Below, piece after piece: positions 44,300 through 57,102 of a DNA stretch of 64,000 nt. The DNA is from Beta vulgaris subsp. vulgaris. Lineage: Eukaryota; Streptophyta; Magnoliopsida; Caryophyllales; Amaranthaceae. The position numbers were made by a program, and so were the translations under genes. The notes under the pieces are model-generated. The model was given only the letters and a program-made list of their open reading frames with translations, did not search any database and was not told the origin of the DNA. Numbering within the stretch: the stretch's first letter is position 1; every line of letters starts with the position of its first letter. The stretch covers positions 11,376,779 through 11,440,778 of the forward strand of contig NC_079206.1 of NCBI RefSeq assembly GCF_026745355.1, read 5' to 3'.

Positions 44300-46553
44300 A
44301 GAAGGGTGACATGCAGGCACACCAAACCTTCACCTTAATAAATTAAGTTTCAGGTCCAATTAGTTCAGTTCATTTTAAATAAGTTTCAATCAAGTCCAAT
44401 CAGGTCAATAAGTTCAAATTAGGTTCAATAAGGTCCAGTAAGGTCCAATAAGTTACAATCGGGTGCAATAAGTTCCAATCAGATCTACCCAGGTCCAATA
44501 AGTTCCAATAAGGTCCAAATAGTCAATAATCAATAGATTGAAATTAAAAATATAATTAAAGTACCACTATGATTATTACTCCATAGTATTTTATTTGTCA
44601 TATTATCTATTATTTTATTATTCATATGACTATTAACCAATTATGGTATTATTAAAAGTTTTAATTAAAGTACCATTATGATCATATAGTATTATATTTG
44701 CATTATTATTTATTATTTTATTATTCATATCACTATTAGCTGATTATGTTATTATTAAAACAATATTATAATAATGGTCAAATAACGTTAAACTAATAAT
44801 TATCATAATTATAAGATTCTCCAATTCGTATTTAAATAGTTAGAGTTAACATGTTTTCGTTACTAAATAATAATGAAAGATATAAATGTTATTAATTGAT
44901 TTCCTACTAGTGCTTTGTGAAATCAAAGCAATACTATTAGATATATTAATGGTGAAAGTTGTGTATAGACAAGCATATAAATAGTATTTTTTTTTGTAAA
45001 AATGATAAGTATAAGAGATAATTCTTAATTACTAATTTTTCGAAGGATAAATTTTAATAACTATTGTATCATAATAAATTTTGAGGAATAGTAATTATGT
45101 TAGGGGTAATTTTTATATTATTACACTCATCAAATGTTTTGTCAAATAAGGTCAAATAAGTTCCAATCAAGTTCAATAATGTCTATTAAGTTTCAATCAG
45201 GTCTAATAAGAATCAGGTCAATAAGTTTTAATCACGTCCAAATCCAACAATGGTACGTTCTCTTCACATGAATAACCCTGAACTGAACTGAACTTATTGG
45301 AACTGATTGGACCTGATTCAACTTATTGGACCTAATCGAAACTTATTGGACCTAATCGAAATTTATTGATCTGATTGTAACTTACTAGACATGATTGGAC
45401 CTTATTGAAACTGATTGGAAATTATTTGACCTTATTTAACAAAAAAAAATGATGAGTAATAATATAAATATTACCCCTAACATAAAGTCTATCCCTCAAA
45501 ATTTATTATAACATAATAATCATTGAAATTTATCCTTCAAAAAAATAGTAATTATTAGTTATCTCTTATGATTAACATTTTAAAAAAAAAAAAATATTTA
45601 TATGCTTGCCTATACACAAATTTCACCACTAATATATCTAATAGTGTTGCTTTGATTTCATAAAGCACTAGCTAGTAGGAAATCAATTAATAACATTTAT
45701 ATCTTTTATTTTTTTTTTTAGCCAAAAAGAAAAAGACTAGGGAGGAACCCAATTAACAGGCCACCATAAAGCACATCTTTACGGATGATCTTGGAAAATG
45801 AAATATTAGGAGACTCAAACCAATAGCAAAGATTTGTGGTGGAATGGCCACGATTCTCCGTCCAATCTATAACATAATTTGCTTCTCTTAAAATATGCTC
45901 AATATTATATATAATCATCAAAATTTCTAAGGTCCTCCACTACATCATTAATAAAAGCATTAATAGACCAGAGAATTTTTGATATTCTTATTATAGCCTG
46001 GATGATCGAAAGATTATCACCCTCAATATAAATATTATGAGCCCTCAAAAAGAGAGCCCCTCTAATACCTTCTCTTAGACCTCAGGTTTCAACAACGAAA
46101 ACATGTTATCTTTAGTTATTTAAAGATGAATTGCAAAATATTATAATTACAATGATTATTATTGTTAATCTTATTTGATCAGGATTATAATATTTTTTAA
46201 TAATAACATAATCAGCCAATAGTAATATGAGTAATAAAATACTAGATAATAATGCTGATATAATACTATATAATCATAGCGGTACTTTAGTTAAAAAATT
46301 TAATAATAATATATTAGTTAATAGTAATATGAATAATAAAATAATAGACAATATTACAAATATAATACTATACAATAATCATAATGGTACTTTTAATTCA
46401 AATTTATTGATCATTGACTATTTGGACCTTATTGGAACTTATTAGACCTTATTGTAACTCATTGCACCTTATTGGAACTTATTGAACATGATTGAAACTT
46501 ATTTCCCTGATTGGACCTGAAACTTAATTTATTAAGGTGAAACAAACGCACCC
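44300..46553. mobile_element. Third locus of the Tourist-like family, inverted-pair form (E4)
   Basis: The left arm starts around ttcaccttaataaattaagt; the right arm ends with the complement and gtgaaacaaacgcaccc followed by TTA. Degenerate aataagttccaat arrays face each other, as in E1/E2. A LINE fragment at 45709-46095 interrupts it. The left outer end is decayed. Confidence 0.65.
45709..46095 (-). pseudogene. 5'-truncated LINE RNase H fragment with poly(A)
   Basis: On the minus strand it reads HILREANYVIDW, then RGHSTTN and FESPNISFSKIIRKDV, the end of the RNase H domain of plant L1-type LINEs, and ends in a poly(A) (T run at 45709-45719). Compared with the sister elements, it replaced the segment near cattgttattagt. 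It is a dead 3' fragment of about 380 bp. Confidence 0.75.
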
Positions 46554-46556
46554 TTA

Positions 46557-46978
46557 GACAGATAGAAGTATATTTTACTTTTTTAATTTGTACATTTTCA
46601 TTGTGACATTTTTTCTTTCGCACCGGGACTACTCCAATTAAGCGTTTATATATCGAAAATACAAATCAAAACATACTTTTGATATTTGTCTATTCAAAAT
46701 TAAAAATTATTTTAATTAAGCATAATTTCAAATTATTAGATGATGACTCAGGAATTTACAGTATTATATTTTTGCAAAGTTTCAGCATTTGTAAATGTCA
46801 TTTGGTAAAAACATGTGGAAGTGAAGTCCAAGCTCTAGGACTGAATTTTCGTTTACATCACAAAAATTGTGGCTCTTTAGCACTAAAAAAAACAACGTTT
46901 TAACATTTACATAAACTCATATGATAATTTTTTTAATATAGCATTAACGTTATTAAGTGACAAATAAACTAAAGCAAC
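46557..46978. other. Unassigned sequence
   Basis: AT-rich; no gene or repeat end recognised. Confidence 0.4.
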
Positions 46979-46988
46979 ATAGATTTTG

Positions 46989-47954
46989 CGGTTTTTTCAC
47001 CAAATGCTCCCGAGTTTTTACAAATCCACCAGGTACCCTCACACTTTTGAAAATACACGGGGTACCTCTCAGTTTTACAATATTACATCCAAATGCCCTT
47101 AATGACTAACGGCGTTAACTGCCGTTAGTCATTAACCCTAATCTTCTGTTTAAAACCCTAATTAACCCTAATCCTAAATATTAACCCTAACCCATAAACC
47201 TAAACCCTAACTCTAACCCTCCCCCACCCTCCCACCACCCCACCCCAGCAGCTCCCCCCTCCCTCACCATCCCGCAGCTCCCCCACCCCCGTCGACCCTC
47301 CCACAGCGCCTCCACCCTCCCCCATTCCAGTCGAATCCCCCCACCCTCCCCCATTCCGGCCGAATCCTCTCACCCTCCCCCACCTCGATCGAATCTCCCC
47401 CTCCCCGCTAATTTCCGTTGCTTCTGGGTTGTTCACTTCCACGAAAAACACCCCCCAACCGCCTTAAAGTGACGACGAAACGCCGACGAGGGGAGGGGGC
47501 AGCATGGGCTGCGATGGTGGCGACTGCGAGGGTGGGGGTTGCGGCAATGAGGGCGGGGGTTCGAGGTTGCATGTGTTGCGAGGGGGTGGGGGAGGGTGGG
47601 GGCTGCCATGGTGGGGAGGAGGGAAATCGACGGTGGTGGGGTAGGGGGGCTGCTGGGGTGGGGGAAGGGGGCAGCTGGGGTGGTGGCAGGGTGGGGGAGG
47701 GTTAGTGGTTGGTGGTTGGTGTTAGGATTAGGGTTATAATCAGGTTTAGGGTTAAAGGTAGGTGTTAGGATTAGGGGTTAATTAGGGTTGTAAAATAGAA
47801 GATTAGGATTAATGACTAACGACAGTTAACGTCGTTAGTTATTAAGGGCGTTTGGATGTATTATCGTAAAACTGAGGGGTACCCCGTGTATTTTCAAAAG
47901 TGTGAGGGTACCCAGTGAATATCGTGAAAACTCGGGGTATTTGGTGAAAAAACC
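46989..47954. mobile_element. Mutator-like element with long TIRs and telomere-like arms
   Basis: Inverted repeats of roughly 155 bp: the left end begins cggttttttcaccaaatgc, and the right end read in reverse begins ggttttttcaccaaatacc. A direct duplication atagattttg (46979-46988 and 47955-47964) is 9-10 bp, the Mutator size. Inside each arm are aaccctaa-type repeats (47140-47215; inverted around 47720-47795). The centre is a GC-rich, G/C-skewed low-complexity block with no believable protein. Confidence 0.85.
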
Positions 47955-47964
47955 ATAGATTTTG

Positions 47965-49185
47965 GATCACATATACGTAAAACTAACAAAAGAAAATAAA
48001 ATGGTTGACGTCACATAATGGAAGAGTATCAAATACGGTTAGCTTTCCAACAGAATAGAAAGTATAGAACAGTCCAACATTTAATCCCCATCATGAAAAG
48101 CCACTGTATAAATGAAGCCTTAATTCCACTTGAAGTTGCAAATTAGGAAATACATTGACACCAAGGATGCTAAAGAGAGATAAAGAGCACTCAAAAGAGA
48201 AGGAAGCAAACAGATATGAAACCTCTTCAAGAATATTAGGAGATTCTCTATGTTATGTATGCCATGAACTCTTTCAGTTAGCAACATGTCATCAATTTGT
48301 CCCACGTTATGATAAATGGAGATAGCTACATCTACTTCTTGGAGAGATGATATACTTTTAAAATGGGCTCGTTTACTACAAAGTTAGAACTTATAGGTTG
48401 ATAAATGATAATATATGTTCCTCTACATCCAAGTAATCATTCCTTTCAATAATTCCATTGTTATCACTGTTACCACGAAAAAAATGTATTGATGGATGAA
48501 AAAACACTATAACCATCACTTAAGCTGGAAATTTGTTAAACAACCAAGTCGTTATTATGATATCAGAATCAGATTACATTCTTATACTTCTATCAAGTAG
48601 GTTGTTAGTCGTCAATGTTCTTAAGGCTATATAAATATTTTTCTTTTCTTTTTTGTATTGTATCCCAGTAACTATAACAATCTATATCTCTAATATAATG
48701 CTAAATTCTTCATATATCGAATATACTTATAAAGTTTTTCCCAAATTTATGGGCGCATTTTATCTAACTTATATCGGAATCTGAAGTTAATAAAAGCTCA
48801 TTAAAGACCTTTTCTATTTATATCAGATCTCATATAAACAATTTATATATAGATGTCCTCCAAGTCTAGCAATTGTCGTTAGACAAAGGTTTATAATGTT
48901 TGTTCTTGTTTTAACCGATGCAAAAGTAAATACCCTACTTTTTATTTGAAAGAAAGAAAATAACCTACTTAGATGAACATAAAATCTCCCCCTAAAAAAA
49001 ATAAAAATTTGGAACATATAGCTTTAATTTCTCTTGGAAATAATATAGTATAGGAAATACATGTACAACAAGAATGAAAAGGATAATAGAACACTCTAAC
49101 GAGGAGAAAGCAATATATTTTAAAACCTTTCTAAGTTTATCACGGGAACCTCTTATGCTTATCTATGCGGTATGCCAAAGCGCAT
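47965..49185. other. Gene-free stretch
   Basis: AT-rich sequence between the Mutator-like element and the next Tourist-like element; no gene or clear repeat seen. Confidence 0.4.
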
Positions 49186-49188
49186 TTA

Positions 49189-50367
49189 GGGTGCGTTATG
49201 TTCAACTTAAAAAATTAAGTTTCAGGTACAATAAGTTCAGATAAGTTCAGATAAGTTGCAATAAGGTCTAATAAGTGCAATAAGTTCCAATAAGGTCTAA
49301 TAAGGTCCAATAAGTTCCAATCAGGTGCAATAAGTTCCAATCAGGTGCAATAAGTTTCAATCAGGTCTAATAAGTTCCAATCAGGTCTAATAAGGTCCAA
49401 TAAGGTCCAAATAGTCAATGTTTAATAAACATTTGTATTATTGTCCACTATTTTGTTATATAATTTCATATCACTATTAGCGGATTATGCTATTATTAGA
49501 ATTTTAATTAAAGTACCACAATGATTATATAGTATTATACTTGTATTAGTGTCTATTATTTTATTATTTATTTGTATTATGTCTGTTATTTTATTATTTA
49601 TTTGTATTATGTCTATTATTTTATTATTCATATTACTATTAGCTGATTATGTTATTATTAGAATTTTTTATTAAAGTACCACAATGTATAGTATTATACT
49701 TGTATTATTGTCTATTATTTGATTATTCATATTGCTATCGAATAATATTATAAATTTATAATCATGGTCAAATAATTAAGGTTAACAATAATAATAATAA
49801 TTATTATGATTACAATATTTTGCAATTCGCTCGTCTTTAAATAACTAGAGATAACATGTTTTCGTTACTAATAACTATGAAAGATATAAATGTTATCAAT
49901 TGATTGCTTCATTATCATCACTGGAGTATCTTTCTTCATCGGAGTATCTTTCTTCATCTTCGATAATTAATAATCATTATTTTTTAAAGGACGAATTATA
50001 ATAATTATTATTCCATAAAAAATTTTGAGGGGTAGTATTTACGTTACTGGTAATATTTATGTTATTCATGGTCAATGTTTTTGTCTAATAAGGTCAAATA
50101 AGTTTCAATCAGGTTCAATAAGGTCTAATAAGTTTCAATCAGGTCCAATAAGGTCTAATAAGTTTCAATCAGGGTCAATAAGGTCCAATAAGGTCAATCA
50201 GGTTCAATCAGGTCCAATAAGTTCCAATCAAGTTCAATCAGGTCCAATAAGTTGAATCAGGTCCAATCAGGTTTAATAAGTTCCAATAAGTTCAGTTCAG
50301 GTTCAATAAGTTCAGTTCAGATAAGTTCCAATAAGTTTAGGTCCAATAAGTTGAATAGAACGCACCC
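49189..50367. mobile_element. Tourist-like element with 'aataagttccaat' arrays (E3)
   Basis: The ends are gggtgcgttatgttcaac and gttgaatagaacgcaccc with TTA duplications at 49186-49188 and 50368-50370. It has the same layout and nearly the same sequence as E1 (37742-39247), but about 330 bp is missing in the middle. The single, cleanly flanked copy defines the unit length. Confidence 0.88.
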
Positions 50368-50370
50368 TTA

Positions 50371-50837
50371 GTTAGCAACAGGTCATGATCTTGTCCTCTA
50401 CAAAGAGAAGGTAAATTGAGGAGACAAAATGCCATACTAGTAATGAATCATCTAAATTACCAATGATACCTATTATGAGAGAGTTATTTCGTGAGTTTTA
50501 GTTGTAATAAATAAATAAAGCTATCCCCTCTCGGAAACAATCCTACAATAAATTATAAATACTTACATATGAAAATCATTAATATAACACGTTATGATCG
50601 ATGTTATAGTTATAGACTTATAGTGATCTTACAATCACATAACATCTAATGTTTGTCCTCATTGTAAGTTGATGAGAGTTAGATATAGGCAACTTCATCT
50701 GGTTATATCTACTATGAAAGGAGCTTAATTCAATCTTATAAATATATATGCGATAGGATCTTCTCGAATATCGGATCATTTTTGTTAATGGATTGTACGA
50801 TATTTTTTCCAGTAAAAAATGAGAAATTATATCCCTT
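50371..50837. other. Gene-free stretch
   Basis: AT-rich; nothing recognised. Confidence 0.4.
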
Positions 50838-50845
50838 CATACACT

Positions 50846-51383
50846 CAGGGGCGGGGCAGACATACCGGGGGCCCTATACGCTCTCTTAAAATTGGGCATT
50901 TCATATTTAGTTCATAAAAGGTATTAGATTCTCAGTTAAAAAAATACTCTCAACATATCAAATAATTATAAACAAACAAATATTTAGATATAAACAGAGT
51001 AAATTTTATTGGAAAATCGCAAAAAATTAATGAGTAGAAATTAACGAAAGAGTTAGGAGGAGAGAGAAGAGAGTAGCCATTAATGGAGAATTGGGGATTT
51101 GAAGCCGCCAAAGAAAAAACCCACGCGTGATGGTTGTTATTAATGTGAGTAGGTGATGAGTCAGCAGTCATAATTAAAACAGCAAAAAGTAAAAAAAAAA
51201 CTACTCCTGACAAGAATCGAACCCGCGCCCCTCTGCCCCATCCCTTACCACTTTACCACTGATCTAGATACTTTCCTTTTGTTTTTCTTTCAAACATTTA
51301 ATACATATAATATATTTCGGGGCCCCTCTATTTCTGGGGCCCTATCTCGTCGCCTATACTGCATGGGCCAAGAACCGCCCCTG
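50846..51383. mobile_element. hAT-type non-autonomous element
   Basis: The ends are CAGGGGCGGGGC and GAACCGCCCCTG, flanked by the 8-bp duplication catacact (50838-50845, 51384-51391). It contains gggggccctata near each end, as in other hAT elements here. 538 bp with no transposase. Confidence 0.88.
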
Positions 51384-51649
51384 CATACACTATAGATCTA
51401 TGTGATCTATGTGAACCTAAAAAAAGAGAAGGCCACTAAATGACCTCCCCTCTCCCCCCCCCCTCTCCATCACCCTCCAAAAGACATCCCCCCGACCCGC
51501 CACCTCCCTCGCCCCTTTCTAACACTATTGTGGTTGTAGGTACCTCACAAGCGTTCAATAGTCTCGAATAGACAGAAAGATAAGGTCAGCAGAACCATAA
51601 AAAATCTTTCAAAGATACATTGAACCATGTAGAAATTTTCAAGGGAAAC

Positions 51650-53880
51650 ACTCCATCAGCATAAGCTCCTCCATCTGGCTATGATGAGGTCCTTGAAGCC
51701 TTTATCCCAGTCTCAAAAGGGCAGTACATAGATCTCTGTTGCCCTTGTTCCATATCTATTATTTTTAAAGCTTGTGGTAACTCTTTCTCAACAGATTACT
51801 TTGCAAAAAGTATTGGAAAAAAGTTGGAAACTATCCTCCCTTTGTCCTACGTCCCCACCAGGGAAGATTTTTTTGTCTACAAATTTTCATTCCAAGTAGA
51901 ATTGGATAGAATTATCTCAGCAAGCCCCTGGTTACTAAATGGAACCTTCATCTCTATCCAGAAATGGACGCCAGGTTTCAGAGCTTAAATGGGGAAAATC
52001 AACCTCATCCCAATCTAGGTGGACCTGCCAGAAATTCCAATCGAATTCCTTGTGGAACCAATGTTAAAAAAGGTGGGAGATCGCATGGGGACCTTTATTC
52101 GGGCAGATTTGAAATCCATAAGGGAATAGAAACTTAGGTTTGCAAGGATACTCGTCTTAGTTGATGTCTCTAAGCCAAAGAAAAAGTTCATCTGGCTAGG
52201 TTCAGTCAAGCAAGAGTAGTTGTTGAGGGACTGTTGGTCGGTCCCCTGTGAAGAATGCTCCATGATAAACCGCCACCACAAAACCTGCCCAAATTCAACC
52301 CTAAACCACCCACAAACGAGAGAAGTACAAACAATTTCCAAACCGTTGGGAAAGAAGCAAATGCAATAGAAACCAATGCCAGAGCAAACATCCACAAAAT
52401 AAGAACATGTTAGCCTTCTGGACAAAAAGAAAAGAACTGAAGTATAGTGGCCCCACAAAATAACCCAAATCCAAATACTGCTTTTACCCAATAGAACTCC
52501 GTGTCTAAAAAAAATACACTCCTAGGTCTTTTTTACACTAACAATCAATCAATCATAGGAAAGGAAAGTTCAGCCCATAAACCCAGTTGTTACTAGACCT
52601 TTGGAAAAACATCTTTGTTCCAAGATTTTGAAAAACCCCTTTACAATTACATTGAGTAACCAAAACAACAACATCACGTCCTCCTCTATTAAACCCCATA
52701 TTCCATCAACCACTTTAAACCTCTACAACTCTCCTTTGAACCCCAAACTAAAGAAACTCCAACAAAAAATTCAAAAACCTCATGGCTTCACCGTTCCCAT
52801 CCCCAGAAAAAGAGATACCAAAATACCTGTCTGACCATGGCTACAACAAGGGGTTCATCATGTCACCTCCAAAACATCCAAAGCTCGTTCACGTGATTCT
52901 CTCTCCGGCAACGTCAGTCATCACGAGAACAAGGTTATTTATGACATTTCTAGAAGCTTGGCTCAACAAGTTCAGTTATTTCTTCAAAGACCCATTGGGT
53001 GAATGGTATCATGTCAACCCTTGGGTCATGAGGGAAATCCTCCTACAGCCCCACAACATTCTCCTCAATTCTCGAAATTGAGGATGATTGTACCAGAGGA
53101 CCCAATGAACCTGGTACCAGCTCTCATACCGAGCCTAACAGAAATCGGAAGCTTTTGCAAGGTAGTGGAAATTCTCTTGACTTGGTGGGCCAAACAGATG
53201 GAAAAGGAGTTCATCTTCATCCTAATTCCTTGGGAACTCACGTTCATTTGCGACCTCGTACCATTCTTCCGCAAGAGCGAAAAGCTCTATCATACAAAGA
53301 ACTGGGTCATGGCTCAAGCTCTAACGACCCATTTGGTAGTCAGTCATAAATGGTGGTAATGGGAATGAATTTATGTGTAAATTTGTGAAAAATATCATTT
53401 TTCATTCCCATGGTAATGCTAATTTATCCTAAAGTGTCCACTTTTCTTCTCGAATTTTCATTCCCGTCCAGTACCACCTTGTAGGTGGTAATTAGTGGTA
53501 ATGAAATTTGCTTTTCCAACACAAGTTTAGAGTGTGAGATTGCTTTCCCATAGAGAAAAAATGTCTCCCCATGGAGATTTTAAGGGTGCTTCTTCCCTAA
53601 TAAAATTACACTTAAAATGCATTCCCATTACCGCAATTTATTAACGACTATCAAACGGTTCGTAAACACCACCGACAACGTCAAGTGGATACACCTTACG
53701 AAGCCATGCAGGCAAATAACTTTAAATTATGCATAGGGACACTCAAAGAAGGAAGGGAGAATGTCGGGAATCAAGATGAAAATCAACTCAGAGTTAATAT
53801 ACAACAGCCTAACAGAGGGCATGGTTTCTCTGCCATCAACTACACCGAATCCGATTATGTAGGAGATGCCTAAAATGCCG
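51650..53880 (+). pseudogene. LINE ORF1 remnant (DUF4283-type)
   Basis: It reads in pieces: VLEAFIPVSKGQYIDLCCP, then ASPWLLNGTFISIQKWTP and INLIPIWVDLPEIPIEF, the DUF4283 signature of plant L1 ORF1 and retrotransposon gag-like proteins, followed by a Pro/Ser-rich tail. The zinc knuckle expected near 52200 is decayed (CWSVPC...C). A MITE lies near the end. ORF1 would bind LINE RNA; this one is dead. Confidence 0.75.
53325..53662. mobile_element. Tourist-like MITE inside the LINE
   Basis: The ends are cgacccatttggtagtc and cgactatcaaacggttcg with TAA duplications (53322-53324, 53663-53665). It is a sister of 34594-34938. Confidence 0.85.
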
Positions 53881-53885
53881 GATCT

Positions 53886-54600
53886 GGTATGTCCGTTCTA
53901 CTCTGGAACACTAGGGGTGTGGAGAGACAGGGATTCCGTCGAAATCTCAATCAGCTTTTTGGTGACCATGATCCCATGTTTGTGATTCTCACTGAGACTA
54001 AGGTTGCAAGGCCTAATATATATTGAAGGAACTGTTGAAAGCTTGCCATTATATTCCTTCGAGACCATTTAACCGGTTGGGTACACTCGGCGGATCCTTA
54101 TCCTATGGAATGAAGGGTTGCATTCCTTCACTACCATATCTAAGGAACCGCAAGCAGTGCATGGTGTTATTCAAGTTAGGGATTCTAACCTTTTTTATTT
54201 CCATTCTTTATGCAAATAAAAATTTAACGGAACAATATAAATGTCGAAAAATCTCATTGATACCTCCAAAAATGTTAACTTTTCATGGTTATTTTTATGA
54301 GACTTCAATGCAAGCACCACCCCTATGAAAAGATAGGTGGAAATACACCAAAAGATAACAAAATGATACTTTATTGGAAAACTATGGATACTTGTAATCT
54401 ATCTGATTTGGGTAACATTGGTAGCAAATTTACTTGGTTCAATAAAAGGAGAAATTTTTTCCAATTTTTGAGAGACTTGATAGGTGTTGGGCTTGCCCCT
54501 ATTGGATTTCGGAAAACCCAAATGCTATAGCTCACAATTTACCAAGGTTAACATCGGATCATAACCCAGTTATGCTCACTTTAAAACCCACCTCAAGCCA
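53886..54600 (+). pseudogene. LINE ORF2 endonuclease domain remnant
   Basis: It starts VLLWNTRGVERQGFRRNL and ILTETK, typical of the apurinic-type endonuclease, and ends LGNIGSKFTWFNKRRN and RLTSDHNPVML, where SDH is the catalytic motif. The middle (54020-54340) has frameshifts and the GDFN motif is not recognisable. Confidence 0.75.
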
Positions 54601-54988
54601 AACCCAAAGCAGTATTTCAAATTCGAGCCCCATTGGTTGGCGGAACCGGGTTTCACCCCCGGGTCCAAAATAAATGGGCTGGATACCAAAATTTCCTCCA
54701 ATTAAAGCTCAACCTGCTTAGTACCAATATGTCTTTCTAGGCCTAAAAACACTAAAACGTGTTCAATAATAAAAAAGGCTCCACGCCTGCCTTCAAGGGG
54801 CCTAAACCGCGCTTCAGTCCGATCCTTTTAAACATTCTTGTTCGATCTTAAGGCCTAGCTTAATAGTGAGATGAATTTCTTGCTGGACCAAGTGGAATGC
54901 TTTTGGAATACTCATATTTTTCATCTTTCTACAATTTTAAGAAGAAAAAATAATCGTATTATCGTGCTTAAAGATAGGTAATGGCGCT

Positions 54989-56733
54989 ATGGATCCTAGT
55001 GAAATTGAAAGAATGATTCTAGAATATTATAAGACCCTCTTTAAATCCGATAATAAACCCCCCCCCCCCATAATCCTTCCAAACCAATCTATTGACTGCA
55101 GTCAAGTCCCTGACATTAAGGACATTAAAGAGGCAATCTTTTCTATTGGGGGACGAAAGCCCCAGGTAACGATGGCTTCCATCCTATTTTTTAATTACCA
55201 CCATTTCTGGGAAACCATCAAGCATGAATGCCTTGAATTAGCAGAGAAAATTGTCACCTCAAAATTCATGCCCAAAATCTTAACGCCGCCCTCGTCTCCC
55301 TCATTCCAAATATCCAAAATCCACTTGGGGTGCAAAACTTTATACAAATTAGCTAGTTTGGTGAACACACATTATAAAATGACTAGTCTTCTATACACGC
55401 GATGCGTGCGTCGATTGTTTGGATCTATTCGTAATAAATTTCATCAAAATATAATTATAGAAGTGTGATTAATAATTATTGTAATCTATAAAGTTTTTAG
55501 AAATTGAGATAAACATTTAGATGTAAAGTTTGGTAGTAAAACTAAATTCGTAATTTTTTATTGAGTAACCATTTTTCTCATTATGTCAAGTTATTTTGTT
55601 AATGCTTATTTAGTTTATTATTGGAATTTTTGACCCATCTTTAAATTAGGAAAGGATATAATTGTACAAAATCTGAATATCCAATTAAATATATATATTT
55701 AGTTAAGGATAAAAAGGTCATTTCATTAGGGGACACCATAGCTCCCCCTTGGCTTATATAATAGAGATAACAAAACTTATGGTCCATTGAATTCGGCCTC
55801 ACCTTCATGACATCATTTCTTCGAACAAAAATAGCTTCATCATAGGGAGGGGCTCGGAAGTAAATTACATTATTGCTACGGAAATTTTCCTCTCTATGAA
55901 AAAAGAGAGGTAAGAAAGGCCTTTTTGCCCTTAAGCTAGACCTTGGAAAAGCTTGTGATAGACTTGAATATCTCTTCATTAAGCATTGCTTAAGGATGCT
56001 TAACTTCTCGGATAACATTGTTGACATAATTATGAGGTACGTTTATCGAGTTCCCACTTCCAATTGAATTAATGGTAATAGCACTTTTTCTTTCCATCCA
56101 TCTCGAGAAATTAGACAAGGAGACCCCCTCTCCCCATACTTTTCCATTCTTTACCTAGAATACCTCTCTAGGAAAAATCATGAAGCGTGCTCCCAAAAAT
56201 CTTGGGCGCCTTTCAAAATAAGAGAGGGGAAAATGGAAGTGTATCACCTTCTTTTCGCCGATAACATTCTCCTTTTCGGTGAAGCTAGCCACCAAACTTT
56301 GTCTATCATGGTCTGTCTGCTTGAAATTTTCTTTTCTATCTCCAGTCAAAAAATAAATGAATCTAAGAGTATGATCTATCTCTCAGCTAACACACTCATT
56401 GAGATGGAAGATGAGTTCGAACAAGAACTTAATATCCTTAGCACCCAAAACTTAGGTACTTACTTAGGTTTTCCTCTGCGCCGTAGGAAGCCGTCAAAAG
56501 CTAAATTGAACTTTGTCATTGATAAGATAGCTTCAAAACTTTCCTCATGGAAATCCAGAGCTCTCTTTAAAGCAGAACAAATGATACTCATTAATTCCAC
56601 TCTCCAAGCTATCCCTCGCTATTTCATGCAACTTATCGACTTTTCCCTCGTCATATCTAAAAAGGTTGATGCTATTTGTAAAAATTTATTTTGGAGTGAG
56701 CAAACCAACACAAAATTGTTACGGATTGCTTAG
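54989..56733 (+). pseudogene. LINE reverse transcriptase domain remnant, split by a Helitron
   Basis: The N-terminal part DPSEIERMILEYYKTLFKS and KDIKEAIFSIG lies before the Helitron. After it come LKLDLGKACDRLE, REIRQGDPLSP and LLFADNILLFGEA. The catalytic box is FADN, not F/YADD, so the second Asp is lost. The thumb reads LNILSTQNLGTYLGFP and SSWKSRALFKAEQMILIN. The family synthesises cDNA at nicked target DNA. Confidence 0.85.
55383..55767 (-). mobile_element. Helitron on the minus strand inside the LINE
   Basis: Read on the minus strand it starts TCTCTATTATATAAG after an A and ends with a cacgcatcgcgtg hairpin, tatagaagaCTAG, then T. 385 bp, non-coding. The hairpin matches that of the Helitron at 9749-10248, so they are one family. 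Confidence 0.85.
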
Positions 56734-57102
56734 GGAAAAAAATTTGCAAATCCAAAGATAAGGGGGGTTGGGTTAAGTTCAAGAACTATAAATAATATTG
56801 GCCTGGCTAGAATTTGTTGGAAGTTGGACAATGAAGAGTCTTGCACGGGGGAATTTATTCACGGCAAATATATTAGAAACAAACCACAACCCATTCAAGA
56901 AATGCTCTCACATGTGGAAAAGTATAGGAGTTGGATGGGGAATATACAAAGATAACATAGCTTGGACTATAGGGAATGGCCATAGGAATAGCCTAAGATC
57001 TCTTGTAGTTAGACCTGTCACCCCTATTGTAGAGGCTCTAATGTTGTCTGAGCTTAGGAAACGTGACATAGCAGCCATCATTCCCTTTGAAATCCCTGTT
57101 AC

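Noticed and set aside
47200..47705. Overlapping open frames on both strands (Gly-rich products)
   Set aside because: They lie in the low-complexity GC-skewed core of the Mutator-like element and have no domain; composition alone explains them.
52601..53081. Plus-strand frames as independent host genes
   Set aside because: They are pieces of the LINE ORF1 Pro/Ser-rich tail between frameshifts.
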